A DNA stretch of 64,000 nt from assembly GCA_024196135.1 (NCBI GenBank), contig JAMQCK010000021.1:1-64000 (forward strand), in the 5' to 3' direction. This DNA comes from Pleurotus ostreatus/Saccharomyces cerevisiae fusant. Lineage: Eukaryota > Opisthokonta. Each line of letters opens with the position of its first letter. Within the stretch, counting starts at the first letter, position 1. Made by a program: the position numbers and the translations under genes. The notes beneath the pieces are model-generated. The model was not told where the DNA came from, ran no database searches, and was given only the letters and a program-made list of their open reading frames with translations. Below are positions 11,380 to 23,202 of the stretch, in pieces.

Positions 11380-14300
11380 ATGCCTGCGCAGCCTGCGATA
11401 GCCTCCATCCAGCAGAATGGCGAGGATTCGGACTCGGGACTATCGTCTTTGACGGATAGCGAGTCTGAGTACGAGCTTGAGCGATCGCCGACCCCGCCGC
11501 CTCCCAAGAAGAAAGCCGCGCCGAGGAAGAGCTCGGGCCAGGTGGGCGCGAAAAGCGCGGCGGGGAGGACAGCGAAGGCGGGACCCAAGTCGGTGCAAGC
11601 GCGGGCAGCGGCGGCAGCAGCGGCGGCGAATGTGGTGCGTGATCAGCCAGTGTGATGTAGGGCGAGGTGCTGACGTCCGCGCGCAGGCTTCGACCTCTAC
11701 AGCCCCAGCGCCTGTAAAGGAGGAGGACGAAGAGGAGCCGCCGGCCGAGACCTTACCAAAGGTGTCTCCCAAGACCAAGCGCACGCGCGCGTCGACGACT
11801 CAGGCGACGGCCAGCAGCCGCGCCAAGTCCACCAAGAACGAGAAGAAGATCATCCCCATGTTTGACAGAAAGCGACGGACGGAGAACATGTCTGTTGCAG
11901 ACATTTATAGTGCGTATGCGCACTGGCATCAAAGGACTTTCAATTCTGACTGGCTATGTGCTCTAGGATTGGTTACGAAAGGCATCATCAACCTCAACGC
12001 GGAGTATCAACGAGGTGCGTCTCGCCGTGGACTCGACATCCCTCGTACAAGTGCTTATATGCGCATAGAGGTCGTTTGGACCGTAGACAAGCAGAGCTCG
12101 CTCATCGACTCCATCATGCAAAACATACACATACCGCCGCTCATCTTCTGTACGTGGCGATCCCTCCTTCACTTTTCCGCACTATCTGACAACCAGTCGG
12201 CAGCGATGGAGAACAACAGCGACATCATGACTTGCATGGATGGCAAGCAGCGTATCACATCCATCAAGAGGTGAGCAAGGGGTCCTGCCCTTACCCGCTT
12301 CAATGCTGATCAATATCGTTCGTCGACGAAGGTTCATGGATGGCGAGGTATGCTTTCTTATATAATTTCACCACGTCGGGGTTCTGACAACTTGCTAGAT
12401 TCCATGTATGCGTGTCCTGCTCTCACTCGCGCAGCTCAATCCTGACATGCGATGGTTTTCACAGTGAAAGACTCGTGAGTGTACCTCCGCCGCGCTCATG
12501 ACTATGTGTACTGACATTGTCTGATGCAGTCGTTCTGGCAAGCGATACTGGTTCTGCGGCAACCCGAAAACGAAGACTTCGACCCGGCAACAGATCGACG
12601 AGGACAGCAGGGACCGCTTTACGCGAACACAGATCGTGCTCGTCTACTACGACAACATCACCATCGAGCAGGAACGAGAGATCTTCGGGGTACGTATACG
12701 CATATACTTGGCTCTGGCAACGACTGACACCGTATTCAGCGCGTGCAAAATGGAGTTGCGCTTACGCCAGCTGGTAAGAGGCATTTCTTTCCGTTTTCTC
12801 TTTGCTCTGCCTTTTGATGCATCCACGAACCTCTGACTCAATCACTTTGCCTGACAGAACGCATGCGCGCTATCAACAGTCCTCCTGCCGGGGTGGTTCG
12901 CGCCGCAGAGGCCCACATTCGGGACGTACTCAACCATCCGCCGATCATCGCATTCATGCAGGCCGACGGAGAGCGTTTCTACACCATCGCGCAGCTCGCC
13001 ATGCTTGTATGCAACGCGAAGGCGGATGCGCCAGACACCACGCGAACGGAGCGCTGGCTCAACGGGACTAGCGTTGCTCGGGTGCCCCACTTCTGGCGCG
13101 CGTTCAACATGTTGCTGATCATCGCGATGGAGGAGACGGGTGATACGGAAGGCTGGACATCTGCGAGCGACTGGACGCCACCCAGCGGCGCGGAGATCGT
13201 CATGGCGGGCTACCTCGCGTACCACTGGCGCGAGCGGGAGGTCGCCCATGTCATCGCGGGCGCGCGCGCGCTGTGGGCACAGGTTCGCGAGGCACACGCG
13301 GGGCCGAAGGGGAAGGTCAAGCTCACGGAGGCCGTGTACAAGAAGATGAAGGACTTCGCAAAGGCGTCGCCGCGGTCGACCTCGTCCGGTTGGACATGGG
13401 GAGGGTTGGGACCGAATCCAGGTCCGAGGGCGAGCGAGAAGGTGACAGCAGCGGTGTCGGAGCAGGCGATGGGGCTGGAGGAGCTGAGAGCTTTTGTAGC
13501 CGGGCTAGGCGGCGCGGCGCAGGTCACGACTGCAGCTGTAGCGAGTGCGCCGGCGCCTGCACCCATTCCGCAAGCGATAAGCAAGCGGAAGGAGGCGCCA
13601 ACAACAGAGGGCGAGCGGTCCACCAAGCGCGCACCCGTTGCGGATCCTCTGCCGACCGTGTTAAACCCATTGGGGAGGAAGCGGAAGAACGAGGAGGACG
13701 AATCGGCGAGGCCAGCGAAGAAGAGGGCGGGTGAAGCAGGAGCTGGAAGTGTTGCCGCGAGCATAAGCTCGAGCTCCACGACGTTGAAAGCCACCGCGTC
13801 ATGTCAGCAGGCCGTGCAGTCGGCAGGGCAGGCGGGCGCAGGCTCATCCGGATCCTCGACGAAACCCGCTGCGCCATCAACCCAGCAAACGTCTCCGAAG
13901 AAGGTTTCGACGTTCGCGCCTCTTTCAAAGACAGTCGCGGCGAAGAACGGGAAGAGCAAGGCGGCTACGACGATCAAGCCGCGAAAGTCGTCCGCCAATA
14001 CGCCGGTCGTCGGACAGGGAACGGGTCAAGCCAACGCGATGTCGACAAATCAGGCATCTTCGGCGTCGGGAGGTGCTTCGGGTTCCACCACTTCGTCTGC
14101 GCAGGGGAACGCGGCCAGCTCGCCGTACGATAATACACCCATACCCATGGCGTCCCTCCCTCACTTCCAGAGGTTCAGTGCATCCGCCCCGATCGACAAC
14201 GTCCTCTCCCCCTCCTTGGCGCGCATGGCGCGCAAGTCTAGTATGGACAGTACGGCGTCTGCGTCGGCTCCTGCCTCTGCGCCGTCCACCTCTGCATCTC

Positions 14301-14701
14301 ACTCGTCATCTTCTACCCGGCCAGCCGAATCCTCGCTCCCCACACCACCATCCACGACGTCGTCCTTGCCGCCCGCGAGTGCATCCCTGCCTCCCAAGCC
14401 CGACTTGTCCGGCCAGCTACCGCGCCCGCCCGCACTCCCGCAGCGGTCGGGGCGCGGAGGTCGTGGTCGGTTAATGGAGAACCTGCAGACGCAGTTTGGG
14501 GCGCCGTCGCCAACGGGAACCAATCCGTCGTTGTTGGGTTGGGGCGCTCCTGCGGGAGGTGCGAGGTCGCCGCTCAATGCGTCTTCCCCGGTTCTGGGAA
14601 CGGGATCGTCGGCGTGGGGAGACCGGCGCACCACTGACCCGCGCATGCGAGGGTCGGCGAGCAACTCGCCCATCATTCCGCCGCCGCCAGGGCAGCGCTG
14701 A
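11380..14701 (+). CDS. DUF262 (GmrSD N-terminal-like) protein with long disordered tail
   Basis: Eleven exons: 11380-11634, 11687-11909, 11967-12014, 12069-12149, 12204-12270, 12332-12347, 12399-12405, 12465-12474, 12530-12689, 12740-12773 and 12858-14701, giving 914 residues. After a Ser/Lys-rich leader, a DUF262 core runs from about residue 155 to 310: NAEYQREVVW, then the signature DGKQR at 215-219, then IVLVYYDN and EREIFGRVQ. In bacteria this fold (GmrSD, BrxU, SspE) uses a DGQQR motif for nucleotide binding; here Q is replaced by K. A conserved helical block follows (PAERMRAINS, RERE). The last 350 residues are low-complexity Ser/Ala/Pro with basic patches, ending in an Arg/Gly-rich stretch. 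Exons of 7 and 10 nt are unusually small but keep frame. Function in fungi is unknown. The gene at 34281-36243 is a paralogue. Confidence 0.85.
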
Positions 14702-15446
14702 GGTGTGATTGCATTGTGTCTCGTGAGTTTGCAGTTCTGTATCTGGACAGTTGTCACCTAAGACGATTCACATAGATATCTCCCTCGCTTTCTTGTATAA
14801 GTTATCGTCGTCTTGCATATGTTTGAAGCTTTACAATGTTAAGACCTTAGACTTCGTCAACTACCATCTCTTTCATCTGTTCATGTAGAGATCCGTCTGG
14901 TGATGTATGTATTCCGACTCAACTATCTCCTTTCAAGCGTTCTCGTGCGACCTGCCGTGTCCCCTACAACTCAACTTGATGGCTTGCAGCGCGATGTGAA
15001 TCGCTTTCGAATATCACCGAGATGTTGAGCTAACCAGCTTTCCAACGTGCGATATTCTCGAAGTATCGACAAAGGCGCCGACGAGGTGAACGCAGGAGCC
15101 GAAGATGACCACGATGCGGGCAACGACAGGAGGGAGATCGACGGCCACCCGGTCAGTTATTTAGCTTGGCGCCTTGTACAACGTGCCATTTTGCAGGCTC
15201 GGGCAAATTCGCGGACTAGGAGAATGAGGTGGGTGAACAATTCATTGTAGCCTTAAAAGAAAGTCAGTATGTGAAATGTCCCGCACGTAAACCGAAAAGG
15301 CGCAACGGTGGAGGTCAAAGATGTGGGCAGGAGAGAAAATTGCGGTTGGAGAAGGCGAGTATCAAAAAGGCACACCTGGAGTTGTACATAGAGACAGAAT
15401 ATACTGTAGCAAAGCCGCATGTTGATGCCCGTCCCGGTTTTCGTGC
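14702..15446. other. intergenic between convergent genes
   Basis: About 750 bp between two genes pointing towards each other. AT-richer than the flanking coding DNA, with no supported gene or repeat. It should hold both 3' untranslated regions. Confidence 0.5.
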
Positions 15447-16880
15447 TCAAAGACCTACGACAATTTCGACGTCCCGAAGCATTGCCACGCCGCTACCCGA
15501 CTGCTCTCTAGACGCCACCATCTCCTTCAACGCGTCCTCGATCTTATCGTGTGTGTCGTGGTCTTGGAAGCGAAAGACCACGGTAGTCAATCTCGGCAGT
15601 AGCGGTCGCTGGTCCTCCGTCACGGAGAGCCGGCGGAGCACGGGTTTCGTCAAGAGCAACACCGAGCGGGACGGCTCGATTACATGCAGCTCTTCCAGAT
15701 CATCGAGACGCTCGAAGCACCGTATAAGCGTCTCCTCGTCCCCCGCCGCGAGATCTTCCAGTATCAACCCCTTCACGCGCAGCGACTGGCGCGACAAGAA
15801 GTCGAGCAGCGCAGGAAGCTGAGTATAGTCTGGATTTGGTAGTCGGGCAAGTACGAGGCGGTGCAGGACAGGACTCTCAATCGCCGGCAAGAAAACCTCG
15901 GCGGCTCGGGACAGGAGGCAGAGATCTCCCAATCTCTCCAAGCGTAGTAAGGAGGCATCTGTCTGCCTGATCCGCGAGCCCTCGTGAAAGTCTCCGATGA
16001 TGTCGAGGGTCAGCGTCGTTAGGGTCTGCATGCAGCTCCGCATGGCGGCGAGGATTGTCGTGTATGGGGGATGGTCCCAGGAGGTAATTTCGATACCTAT
16101 GTCGAGGGTCGTCAGGTGCGGAAAGGGTGGGATGGCGACCCACGACCAAATTGACTCCGCCTTCTCCCCGGTAAGGCGTATAGTCAGGTCTACGAGTGTG
16201 GCTGTATTGGCTAGGAAGTGAAGTGGCGTACGCTCCTTTGGTCCCGTAGCCGGACCCTCGACCCAAATAGACGCTGTGTGAAGCAAAGGAAGCTCAATCA
16301 TTGGCTGCGCCTCCAATGTAGCACACGAGGACGTAATCTCGATAGACGCCCAGCGCGCGGCGTGTAAGCGCAGAAGTCCAAGGAGCTCTGCTCGAGGCCC
16401 ATTCTCTGCCCATTGCCAGTGACGCAGATGAAGAGGAAGGTCCCCGGATCGCCGAATCTGCGCCGCGTAGCTATCCAAAGGCGACATCCGCTCCGAGGAG
16501 ATATAGCTCCAGAGCAGTGGCATACCCAGTACAACGGTTCGCCACGTAAAGCACACGCAGGCGACGGTCCGCGCGAGAAGCGGACCTCTATCGAAGGGGC
16601 TACCGGGAAATATTTCGAAGAATATGCTCGTCAAAAGCTCAGGGGGTAGACGCCGCACGGGAGTTACAATGGAGAGATTGACTGCGAGTTGCTTTGAGGC
16701 CTGCGCGTACAGGGCGGGCAGATCCCCGGTCTCTGGTGTCGACCGCGTCAGTGCTTCGGATATTTGATTCGAGATATCGATGATTTCGCCTCTGCCTTGC
16801 GCAGAAGGAACGAAGCCGTCGCGTTGCAAGTCGAGCGAGGCAAGGCTCGAAGCGTGCTCGAGGAGGGAGGCGAGTGTCAT
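15447..16880 (-). CDS. F-box domain protein, intronless (copy 2 of 3)
   Basis: Single 477-residue frame, paralogous to 2404-3921 and 19112-20599. The N-terminus repeats the family pattern (LLEHASSLASLDLQRDGFVP). The F-box-like segment follows at roughly residues 72-125 with RRLPPELLTSIFFEI, a VCFTWR stretch and LLWSYI. The C-terminal half has Leu-rich segments such as LTTLTLDII and LERLGDLCLL, consistent with degenerate LRRs. As an F-box protein it would recruit substrates to an SCF ubiquitin ligase (family inference). A family V gene lies upstream on the same strand (17262-18002), so transcription runs family V then F-box, as at 1496-3921. Confidence 0.85.
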   Translation of the reverse strand: MTLASLLEHASSLASLDLQRDGFVPSAQGRGEIIDISNQISEALTRSTPETGDLPALYAQASKQLAVNLSIVTPVRRLPPELLTSIFFEIFPGSPFDRGPLLARTVACVCFTWRTVVLGMPLLWSYISSERMSPLDSYAAQIRRSGDLPLHLRHWQWAENGPRAELLGLLRLHAARWASIEITSSCATLEAQPMIELPLLHTASIWVEGPATGPKERTPLHFLANTATLVDLTIRLTGEKAESIWSWVAIPPFPHLTTLDIGIEITSWDHPPYTTILAAMRSCMQTLTTLTLDIIGDFHEGSRIRQTDASLLRLERLGDLCLLSRAAEVFLPAIESPVLHRLVLARLPNPDYTQLPALLDFLSRQSLRVKGLILEDLAAGDEETLIRCFERLDDLEELHVIEPSRSVLLLTKPVLRRLSVTEDQRPLLPRLTTVVFRFQDHDTHDKIEDALKEMVASREQSGSGVAMLRDVEIVVGL

Positions 16881-17261
16881 AGGAGCCTGCCGACTATGTT
16901 AGCATGGCACACGGCCAGCATCAAAGGTCCTACCGAAAGAGTTCAGTTGAGATGATGGAGGTGGGAGGCAAGGCGCGAGCCACGATGATAGCACGTGCTC
17001 AGGCCAGAGCCGCAATTGCCACGATCACATGGCAAGTTCAACTTCCAAACAGGCGTCAGCGAACGCATTATCAGGAACCGTCGCGTGCATAGCTCATCTG
17101 TCATTAGCAGAATGACACGAAAGCGATGACATGCACGTATATCTACATACTAGTAGGGCACAGGCCTTTGCACCGGAGATAACAAATGATAACTGAAGTA
17201 GGAATAGAAGTCAGCGCTTGTAGCGCCTGTACATAAGAGAGGTCAAAGTCCACACGGCCTA
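16881..17261. other. intergenic
   Basis: About 380 bp between the family V gene and the downstream F-box gene, both on the minus strand. No gene or RNA seen; presumably the F-box promoter. Confidence 0.5.
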
Positions 17262-18002
17262 TCACAGCAATATCGTCTGCCCACTCCCTCTCTCTGTTAC
17301 CCGCCGAATGCGACTATCTTTGTGGTCCAAGATATAAGCGAGATTTGTCTGCGTGGTGCTGCCTTCGGGAATCTCATCCACAACGAGGAAGAGCGGGCGA
17401 TGCACTGGAATGCGGTCCAGCGCTGATCTCACCTGAAGAAACTTGAAGTCCTCGGGAGTAAGCGGGCAACGTATGTCTGCACACACGACCCCGAAGCGCG
17501 AGAGCTCGCGAAGAGAAAACCATGGCGCGGGCACTTCATTTGCGCGGCCTTGAAACCGGATGCTCCTTCCCTCGAATGCCGCAACCAGCTGCTGTGTTCC
17601 TCCAACGCGTTCCCAAAACTCCTCCTGGGTGTACCGCTTTCCGGGCAGGATCTGGGCGCGATGTGCTCCCTGAGGATATTCCACCGCAAAGAGGTCCCAG
17701 CCCTGGATCGGGCAAAGCTTCTCGACAAGGTAGTCGACGGCAGATAGCTCCACAGGCGCCTTTGGCGAGACTCTGATCGTCAGATAGATCCTCGCGGCGG
17801 GGTCTATCTGTTGGATGCCAAGCCGGAAGATGTCGACGGCTGCGTCCACGTTGGGCAGAGTGGCCATCCTCAGGCGTTCGTCCACGCAGTACATGAAATT
17901 CCTCTCGTTATATAGAACGCAGAAGAATTCGTTTGTTTTGACAGGTTCCTCTGGGACCCTGCGCCAGGCGAATGTGATGCGATAGCGCTCCTTTTGTACC
18001 AT
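17262..18002 (-). CDS. family V protein (VPAPWF family), unknown function
   Basis: I do not recognise this family. The 246-residue reading starts at the ATG at 18002 (MVQKERYRITFAW), matching the N-terminus of the copy at 25434; a longer frame starts at 18155 but adds Pro-rich sequence without a counterpart. Conserved blocks: a beta-rich N-terminal part, a hydrophobic helix before GW (VEKLCPIQGW), an acidic/aromatic linker, AFEGRSIRFQG, and NEVPAPWFSLRELSRFGVV. The C-terminus is variable and basic. There is no signal peptide, membrane segment or known catalytic motif. The conserved turn plus PAPWF block suggests a compact globular domain. Intronless. Neighbour of an F-box gene, as are both other copies. 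Confidence 0.65.
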   Translation of the reverse strand: MVQKERYRITFAWRRVPEEPVKTNEFFCVLYNERNFMYCVDERLRMATLPNVDAAVDIFRLGIQQIDPAARIYLTIRVSPKAPVELSAVDYLVEKLCPIQGWDLFAVEYPQGAHRAQILPGKRYTQEEFWERVGGTQQLVAAFEGRSIRFQGRANEVPAPWFSLRELSRFGVVCADIRCPLTPEDFKFLQVRSALDRIPVHRPLFLVVDEIPEGSTTQTNLAYILDHKDSRIRRVTERGSGQTILL

Positions 18003-19111
18003 GACGGATGACGGCACGAGGTGTGCGGTAGGTGGTGGACAAGGAATCGGTAAAGGGCGGCGAAAGTCTGCAGCGAGACAGGACACGTAGTGAGGCGGGC
18101 GAGAGTCCTGACGCAGGGCTAGAGGGAGCACAGTAGACGGTGAGGAAGAAATCAAGTCGCCTTCGCCTTATGTAGACAAGGGAGTAACGTAAGGCAAAGG
18201 CATACCCATCCATGCATGGGCAACAACAAAGTCGGTCATGAACAGTGGCTTTGCGGCGCGCTACAGATCAGCGAGAACAAAAGACGCTTCCCAGAACAAA
18301 AGCGAGATCATCATTGATGCATGGTGAGTTAGAACGCGCCAAAAGCTCCGAGAGCGAGGAATCGAGATGCATACCCGCGTCGGTGCTGGTCATGAATGCA
18401 GGGGGAACGCGACGACGTACTTGCAGTGGACCCGTGCGCCACCAGCGACGAGCGATCTCAGGCAAGACCAGCTCCGTGACGCGTCGTCTGCACATTCTTT
18501 TTTGCGATGGACATCGAACGGCGCTACTTAATATCCAGAGGACACACGCCTTCGACAATCCTATGTCTTGCGAAGTGTGCCCACTCGCCTCAGAGACATA
18601 GCCCTGTCGACGGGTATGTCGAGCGCCGTTGACAGCATCAATAGCGTCGCACGAGGATCCAGCTTTCCAGCCCTCAGAGAATCGGCCAGAGGCTTCAAGC
18701 GACACCGTGATCGACCGTCGAAAAACAAAAACGATGAAGCAAGGGTCGTCGTGAGCGGACACAAAGGCTACAGATGCCTGATATTTCAAGGAGACTATAG
18801 GACTGCCTGAGAGACGCAGCAGAGGAGCCTTTCGAGAATACAAAAAAGATCCAACAAAGTTGGCGGAAGAGAGACAAGACGTGAACCACATGCGGTCTAG
18901 GCTGAACATGGCTGCCACGCGCCCAATCACCTGACCATGTTCGATTTCTGGTACACCGACCTGAACATAACCGCGCGATATAGCTGGAGACTCTCTAGGC
19001 ATCCAAATCGACCTGAAAGTAGTTACAAAAGCTTCTACTACCTCCACGAGGATCCACGTATCCATCATTGACCGGCAATCCGGGGAAAAGTATCGCTAGT
19101 CACCGCTGGTG
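18003..19111. other. intergenic with one long orphan open frame
   Basis: A 266-codon minus-strand frame (18268-19068) is the longest here. It has no recognised domain, mixed composition and no paralogue in the window; chance is more likely than a gene, but I cannot exclude an orphan gene. The rest should contain the promoter of the family V gene. Confidence 0.3.
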
Positions 19112-20599
19112 TTACCAGCTCCCAAACGCATCTTCCCCAACGGCAACTTCGACGATCTCCAGTTTGGCCAATCCTTGCGACGCGCAGGTTCGGGTAGATT
19201 GTCTACACTGCAGCATGTCGTCAAGAGCGCTTTTGACAGGCGACATCGCCTCCTCGTGAATGACGCGTAATCGAAAGGTCGAGAGCTTGGGCAGCAGCGG
19301 TCGATGTCTTTCCTTCAAGGACAGCTCGCGGATGACCTGAGCTGTCATGAGAACGAGGTTCCTACCCGACTCTCCCACAAGCAGCTCTTCCAGATGATCG
19401 AGTAGCTTGAGACAGGCGACAAAGTCGCTGCCGAGGTCGTCAGGTGCCACGAAATCCTTGAGTAGCAAGCGCCTGATGCGCAGCGATTGCCGCGACAGAA
19501 GGGAGTGTATGTGTGGTAGCGGATTGAAAGACACTGGTCCCCCTGAAATTGCGATATCGTCGAGAACGGGTGTCAGAAGGTAGTCGAGAACTACACATGC
19601 AATAGCGTCGCCGAGTCGGAGAGCCCCCAAGGACAGCATCTCTATAGGCGTCCCCGACATCAAGGGGTCGGGCTCGGGCGGAGAGATCCCATATATGTAC
19701 ACAGCCAACCATATCAAAGACGACCTGTGGTTGCGCAACGTGGCCAGCACCACTGGCATGGTCTGGCCGGTAGCGGTCATCTGCGCCCCGCATTGGACGA
19801 AGAATATAAAACGCTCCAGGCTTGGAAATGTTGGCAGAGAAATCCTCGACCAATCTAAATCGCAGGACTGGTTCTGAACGAGCCCGAGCGTCAACATATT
19901 CAGCGCCGAGGCCTGCGCGATGAAGTCCAGCGGTCGGCCAGTAGGCGCGTCGTTCAGCGTTATCAGGGCCTCTTCAAGCTGGGGCATGGCAACCGTCGCC
20001 TGCCTCTCCAGAATCGAGCACGGAATGCCTTCGCACTCGATGAACTTCCAGCGCGCGGCAGCTAGATGGAGCTCGCGCAAGACCTTCTCGGCCCGCTCAT
20101 GGTCGTCCGATCCAGTCAAGTCCAGCCGGATGCTGAGCGGCAGACCACCCGCCAGAGCCATTTGCTTGACGTGGTCGAAGTTGCCAGCGGTCCATATCGG
20201 CCGGTGGTAATGAGAGATATATGTCCAGAGTTGCGGTGTGGCGTGAGCGATGGCACGCCAATCCCTGCATACGAAAGCAACCGTCTTGCAGATCATACTC
20301 GCGCGGTTGTATGGGAGTTCGTCCATGTCTGCAAGAACTACGAATATCTCTGAAAAGATCTCGTGCGGGACACGCCGCAGCGGCGAGATGATCGACCGGT
20401 TGACGGCGAGCTGGGTTTGCAGGCGCTCGCGCAGCACGCGAGGGGCCGTCGATTCGTAGGCGGATAGCTTAGAGGATATCTCGAGGATTGCTGACTTTTC
20501 CTCCGGCGAGGGGATGTAGCCATCGCGCAGGAGGTCGATGTTGGCGAGGCACGAGGCTTGTTGGAGGAGGGCGGAGAGTTCGGTGAACCGCCTGTTCAT
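19112..20599 (-). CDS. F-box domain protein, intronless (copy 3 of 3)
   Basis: Single 495-residue frame, third member of the family at 2404 and 15447. The N-terminus (LLQQASCLANIDLLRDGYIP) matches, with five extra residues at the start. The F-box-like segment is at roughly residues 72-125: RRVPHEIFSEIFVVL, a VCRDWR stretch and LWTYIS. The C-terminal part holds Leu-rich strands such as LNMLTLGLV and IRRLLLKDF. Predicted SCF substrate receptor by family. Unlike the other two F-box copies it has no family V gene next to it. The three copies differ considerably outside the N-terminus and F-box, so the duplications are not recent. Confidence 0.85.
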   Translation of the reverse strand: MNRRFTELSALLQQASCLANIDLLRDGYIPSPEEKSAILEISSKLSAYESTAPRVLRERLQTQLAVNRSIISPLRRVPHEIFSEIFVVLADMDELPYNRASMICKTVAFVCRDWRAIAHATPQLWTYISHYHRPIWTAGNFDHVKQMALAGGLPLSIRLDLTGSDDHERAEKVLRELHLAAARWKFIECEGIPCSILERQATVAMPQLEEALITLNDAPTGRPLDFIAQASALNMLTLGLVQNQSCDLDWSRISLPTFPSLERFIFFVQCGAQMTATGQTMPVVLATLRNHRSSLIWLAVYIYGISPPEPDPLMSGTPIEMLSLGALRLGDAIACVVLDYLLTPVLDDIAISGGPVSFNPLPHIHSLLSRQSLRIRRLLLKDFVAPDDLGSDFVACLKLLDHLEELLVGESGRNLVLMTAQVIRELSLKERHRPLLPKLSTFRLRVIHEEAMSPVKSALDDMLQCRQSTRTCASQGLAKLEIVEVAVGEDAFGSW

Positions 20600-20881
20600 G
20601 GGTTCTCTGAGATGCCGTGAGCAACGCTTTTGAACCTAGAAGCAATTTAACCACTCACTCAAGTTATCTCCAGAGTAGATCGACGTCAAGGTGAACGAAG
20701 GTGAACGTAGAAAGCGAAGAGGATTAGCAACACGAGGATGCCAGGCCTCTTCGTGATCACATGACTCCATGCCGATGTGGGCGACCTTCACTCAGCATCG
20801 CACAGCACTGCATGGAGTTCCCGAGAAAGTCCATCAAGAAAGGCACATCGTTGGGGCGCTCCATACTCATACAACATCCGT

Positions 20882-22395
20882 CTAGCTGTTCATATCGCTC
20901 ACGCACTCCCACCCGCCCTTCAACGTCTCCTTCCACAGCGTCACCTTCCCGTCCCCACAGCTCACCGCCAGCAAGTTCCCCGCCAAACTCCAGCTCACGC
21001 GCCACACCACATCCGGGAACCGGTGCCCCTCCCCGCCGATCACCGTCTTCGCCCACGGCGCGCCCGCGCGGTCGCGCGTCCACACCACCGCCGTCTTGTC
21101 CTGGCTGCACGTCGCGATGTAGCTGCGCGGCAGCCCGATGCTCGGCGCCCACGCGACGTCGCGCACCCAGTCCGCGTGCCCGTCGAGGACCTCCTCCTCG
21201 ACGTAGGACGCGGTGTCCGGGTGGTAGGCCCAGATGCGCACGAGGTTATCGCAGCCGGCGGAGGCGAAGCGCTGGACGGAGGGCGCGTTGGGGGTGCCGG
21301 GGGTGGGGACGACGAGGGAGCCGGGGATGACGGCGGGCGCCCAGGAGACGGCGTTGCAACCGATGGCGTGCCCGTTGAAGATGTCGGCGCCCCATTGGCC
21401 GTCGTCTGGGGAGAAAGTCAAAGGGCGGAGGGAGAGAATATAGGGCGGGCGTACCTTTGAAGGTTAGAACGGAGAGCTTGCCATCGGAGGAGGCACATGC
21501 GAGGATTGCGCCGAGTTCATGGGGTGCCCAGGCGACGGAGTTGACTGAACAGGACAGTCAGTGTCTGCACTCGAAGGAAGGTGTACATTACGCACCAGAC
21601 GCCGTATGCAATGTATGCTCCTTCACCTTCGCCCATTGTCCGCCGGTCTCCTTCCAGATCAGAACCTTCCCGTCATACGAGCAGGACGCAAGGATGTGGC
21701 CGAACTTTGGGTGGGCCCAAGCGACTTGCCAGACTGGGCCAGTGTGGCTGGAGAGATTGTATCAGTACGCGATAGTGAGCTCGAAGGCCTGATAGGTCAA
21801 GGAGTTGGGCTTTGTAGGGTCGAGATTGATCAAGGCGATGCCCGGACGAATGGTATTGGGATAGCAGGGCGAAAGGCGATCGAGAGGCGCGCATTGAGCG
21901 CGTGGAGGAAATCCAAGTACGAACGGCGCGGATAGCTGCATACAAGGAGTCCGTTGACACTCACCCCTTCAACGTACTCCCCGGTCCTGTCGCGCCGTTC
22001 TCGGTGACGTCGAAGACCTTGACTGTGCGGTCTGAAGAGCATGTGGCGAGGCGCTTGCCGTAGTAGTCGAGTTGGGCATCATGCTGGGTTCATTGTCAGT
22101 CCCCTAGACATTTAGCGACTGGCAGATCATGGCCTAAGATGGGAGTGTTGAAGGGAAAGGCGTGAGGACAAATATGGGTCAGGGAATTGGGGAAGTGTAT
22201 GGCTGCTTGTCCGGCCCGAGGAATACCAGGAATCGCGCAGACTGCCCCGTTGCACTGCCTCCACCAGTAGCTATTCCAAAGTCGTGGTACGCACAATCAT
22301 ATCTTCGTGGGCAGTCTCGATAGGGACCGCATCTGTGGTCGTGGCGGTCGGCTGCGTCGCGCATCATCAGTATGCCTCTCATTCACCAAAGACAT
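20882..22395 (-). CDS. SEC13: SEC13, COPII coat and nucleoporin WD40 protein
   Basis: Structural WD40 subunit of the COPII outer coat (with SEC31), of the nuclear pore Y-complex and, in fungi, of the SEA complex. Exons on the minus strand: 22395-22387 (only MSL), 22351-22295, 22083-21965, 21747-21596, 21544-21455 and 21405-20882, giving 316 residues. Diagnostic SEC13 sequence includes [80 protein letters not shown] and [12 protein letters not shown]: six blades. Two introns are about 210 nt, long for this genome. The 9-nt first exon depends on choosing the ATG at 22395; it is supported by frame and by family N-termini. A GTCACG/CGTGAC pair lies upstream at about 22515-22540. Confidence 0.94.
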
Positions 22396-22511
22396 TGTTG
22401 CGCACCATTTTGTAGTCGCAGCGGGGGTCGACGTGTCAATATGATGAGAGAGAACAAAGGTGCTTGCAAGGGAACCCAACCAGACGCGCCGCGCGGGGGA
22501 GGAGGACAAGA

Positions 22512-22545
22512 CGTGTCTAATGCGCTTGTCACGTTCGCGTGACGA
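22512..22545 (-). promoter_or_regulatory. inverted GTCACG/CGTGAC pair upstream of SEC13
   Basis: CTTGTCACG and CGTGAC face each other across 4 nt about 120-145 bp before the SEC13 ATG. A near-identical arrangement lies upstream of the RAD16-like gene (58932-58950). It could be a factor-binding palindrome; the factor is unknown. Confidence 0.35.
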
Positions 22546-22728
22546 ATATTCGCACGGATTCAAGTTCGACTTCCAGGCTTCTGACTTGGCACAGGATGAG
22601 CAGAGAAAATAAAAAATGTTAGAGATAGTCCTATAGACCAATGGATAGGGAAACTGTCCCTGAACGCAAAAAGATATGTGGTCTGTTTCTTTGCGACGCC
22701 AGGCTCAATATATTTCTGTGTCTTTCAA

Positions 22729-22801
22729 GGCGTGATAGCTCAGTTGGGAGAGCAGCAGACTGAAGTTCTGAAGGTCCCGCGTTCAATCCGCGGTCATGCC
22801 A
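22729..22801 (+). tRNA. tRNA-Phe (GAA)
   Basis: Seven-base acceptor stem GGCGTGA pairs with TCATGCC (one G-T pair); the discriminator base is A at 22801. The D arm is GCTC/GAGC, the anticodon loop CTGAAGT carries GAA, and the T arm CCGCG-TTCAATC-CGCGG is perfect. A and B box promoter sequences are intact. There is no intron. A T-run of five follows about 25 nt downstream and could terminate RNA polymerase III. The anticodon stem has one G-A apposition at its base. Confidence 0.95.
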
Positions 22802-23202
22802 TGCCACATTCTTGGCAGATAATTTTTGCTGGAATTCCCATCCGACCAAATATTTGTCCGTCCGCTAATTTGATCCGGCGTTCAATCACTGCCGAATGCG
22901 ATGACGTTTTCAGGGGCGCGTTCCGGCCATTCACCTCAGATCGGGCACCGCACAGAACTCCTCTTGCTCCGCTCACTCATCTTGGTCTTTGTGTTTGCTT
23001 TTTCTGCGGTCTTTTGTCTTTGTTCCCCCCTCCCTTAGTTGATTACACGATGGCTGGCTGGTGCGTGGGGTGCTTGCTGATTGTGAAGAGAACAGGGACT
23101 GATGGTCTCCCGCGGCGCGCAGGACGGACATCCTAGTATTGATAGTCGTGCGTTTGCTGGCTGGCTGCTGAGGTGGAACGTTTGTTGATACGCCCCCCAC
23201 AG

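Noticed and set aside
23050..23060. ATG GCT GGC TG as first exon of the small membrane protein
   Set aside because: The obvious GTGCGT donor after it leads to an immediate stop in the next exon.
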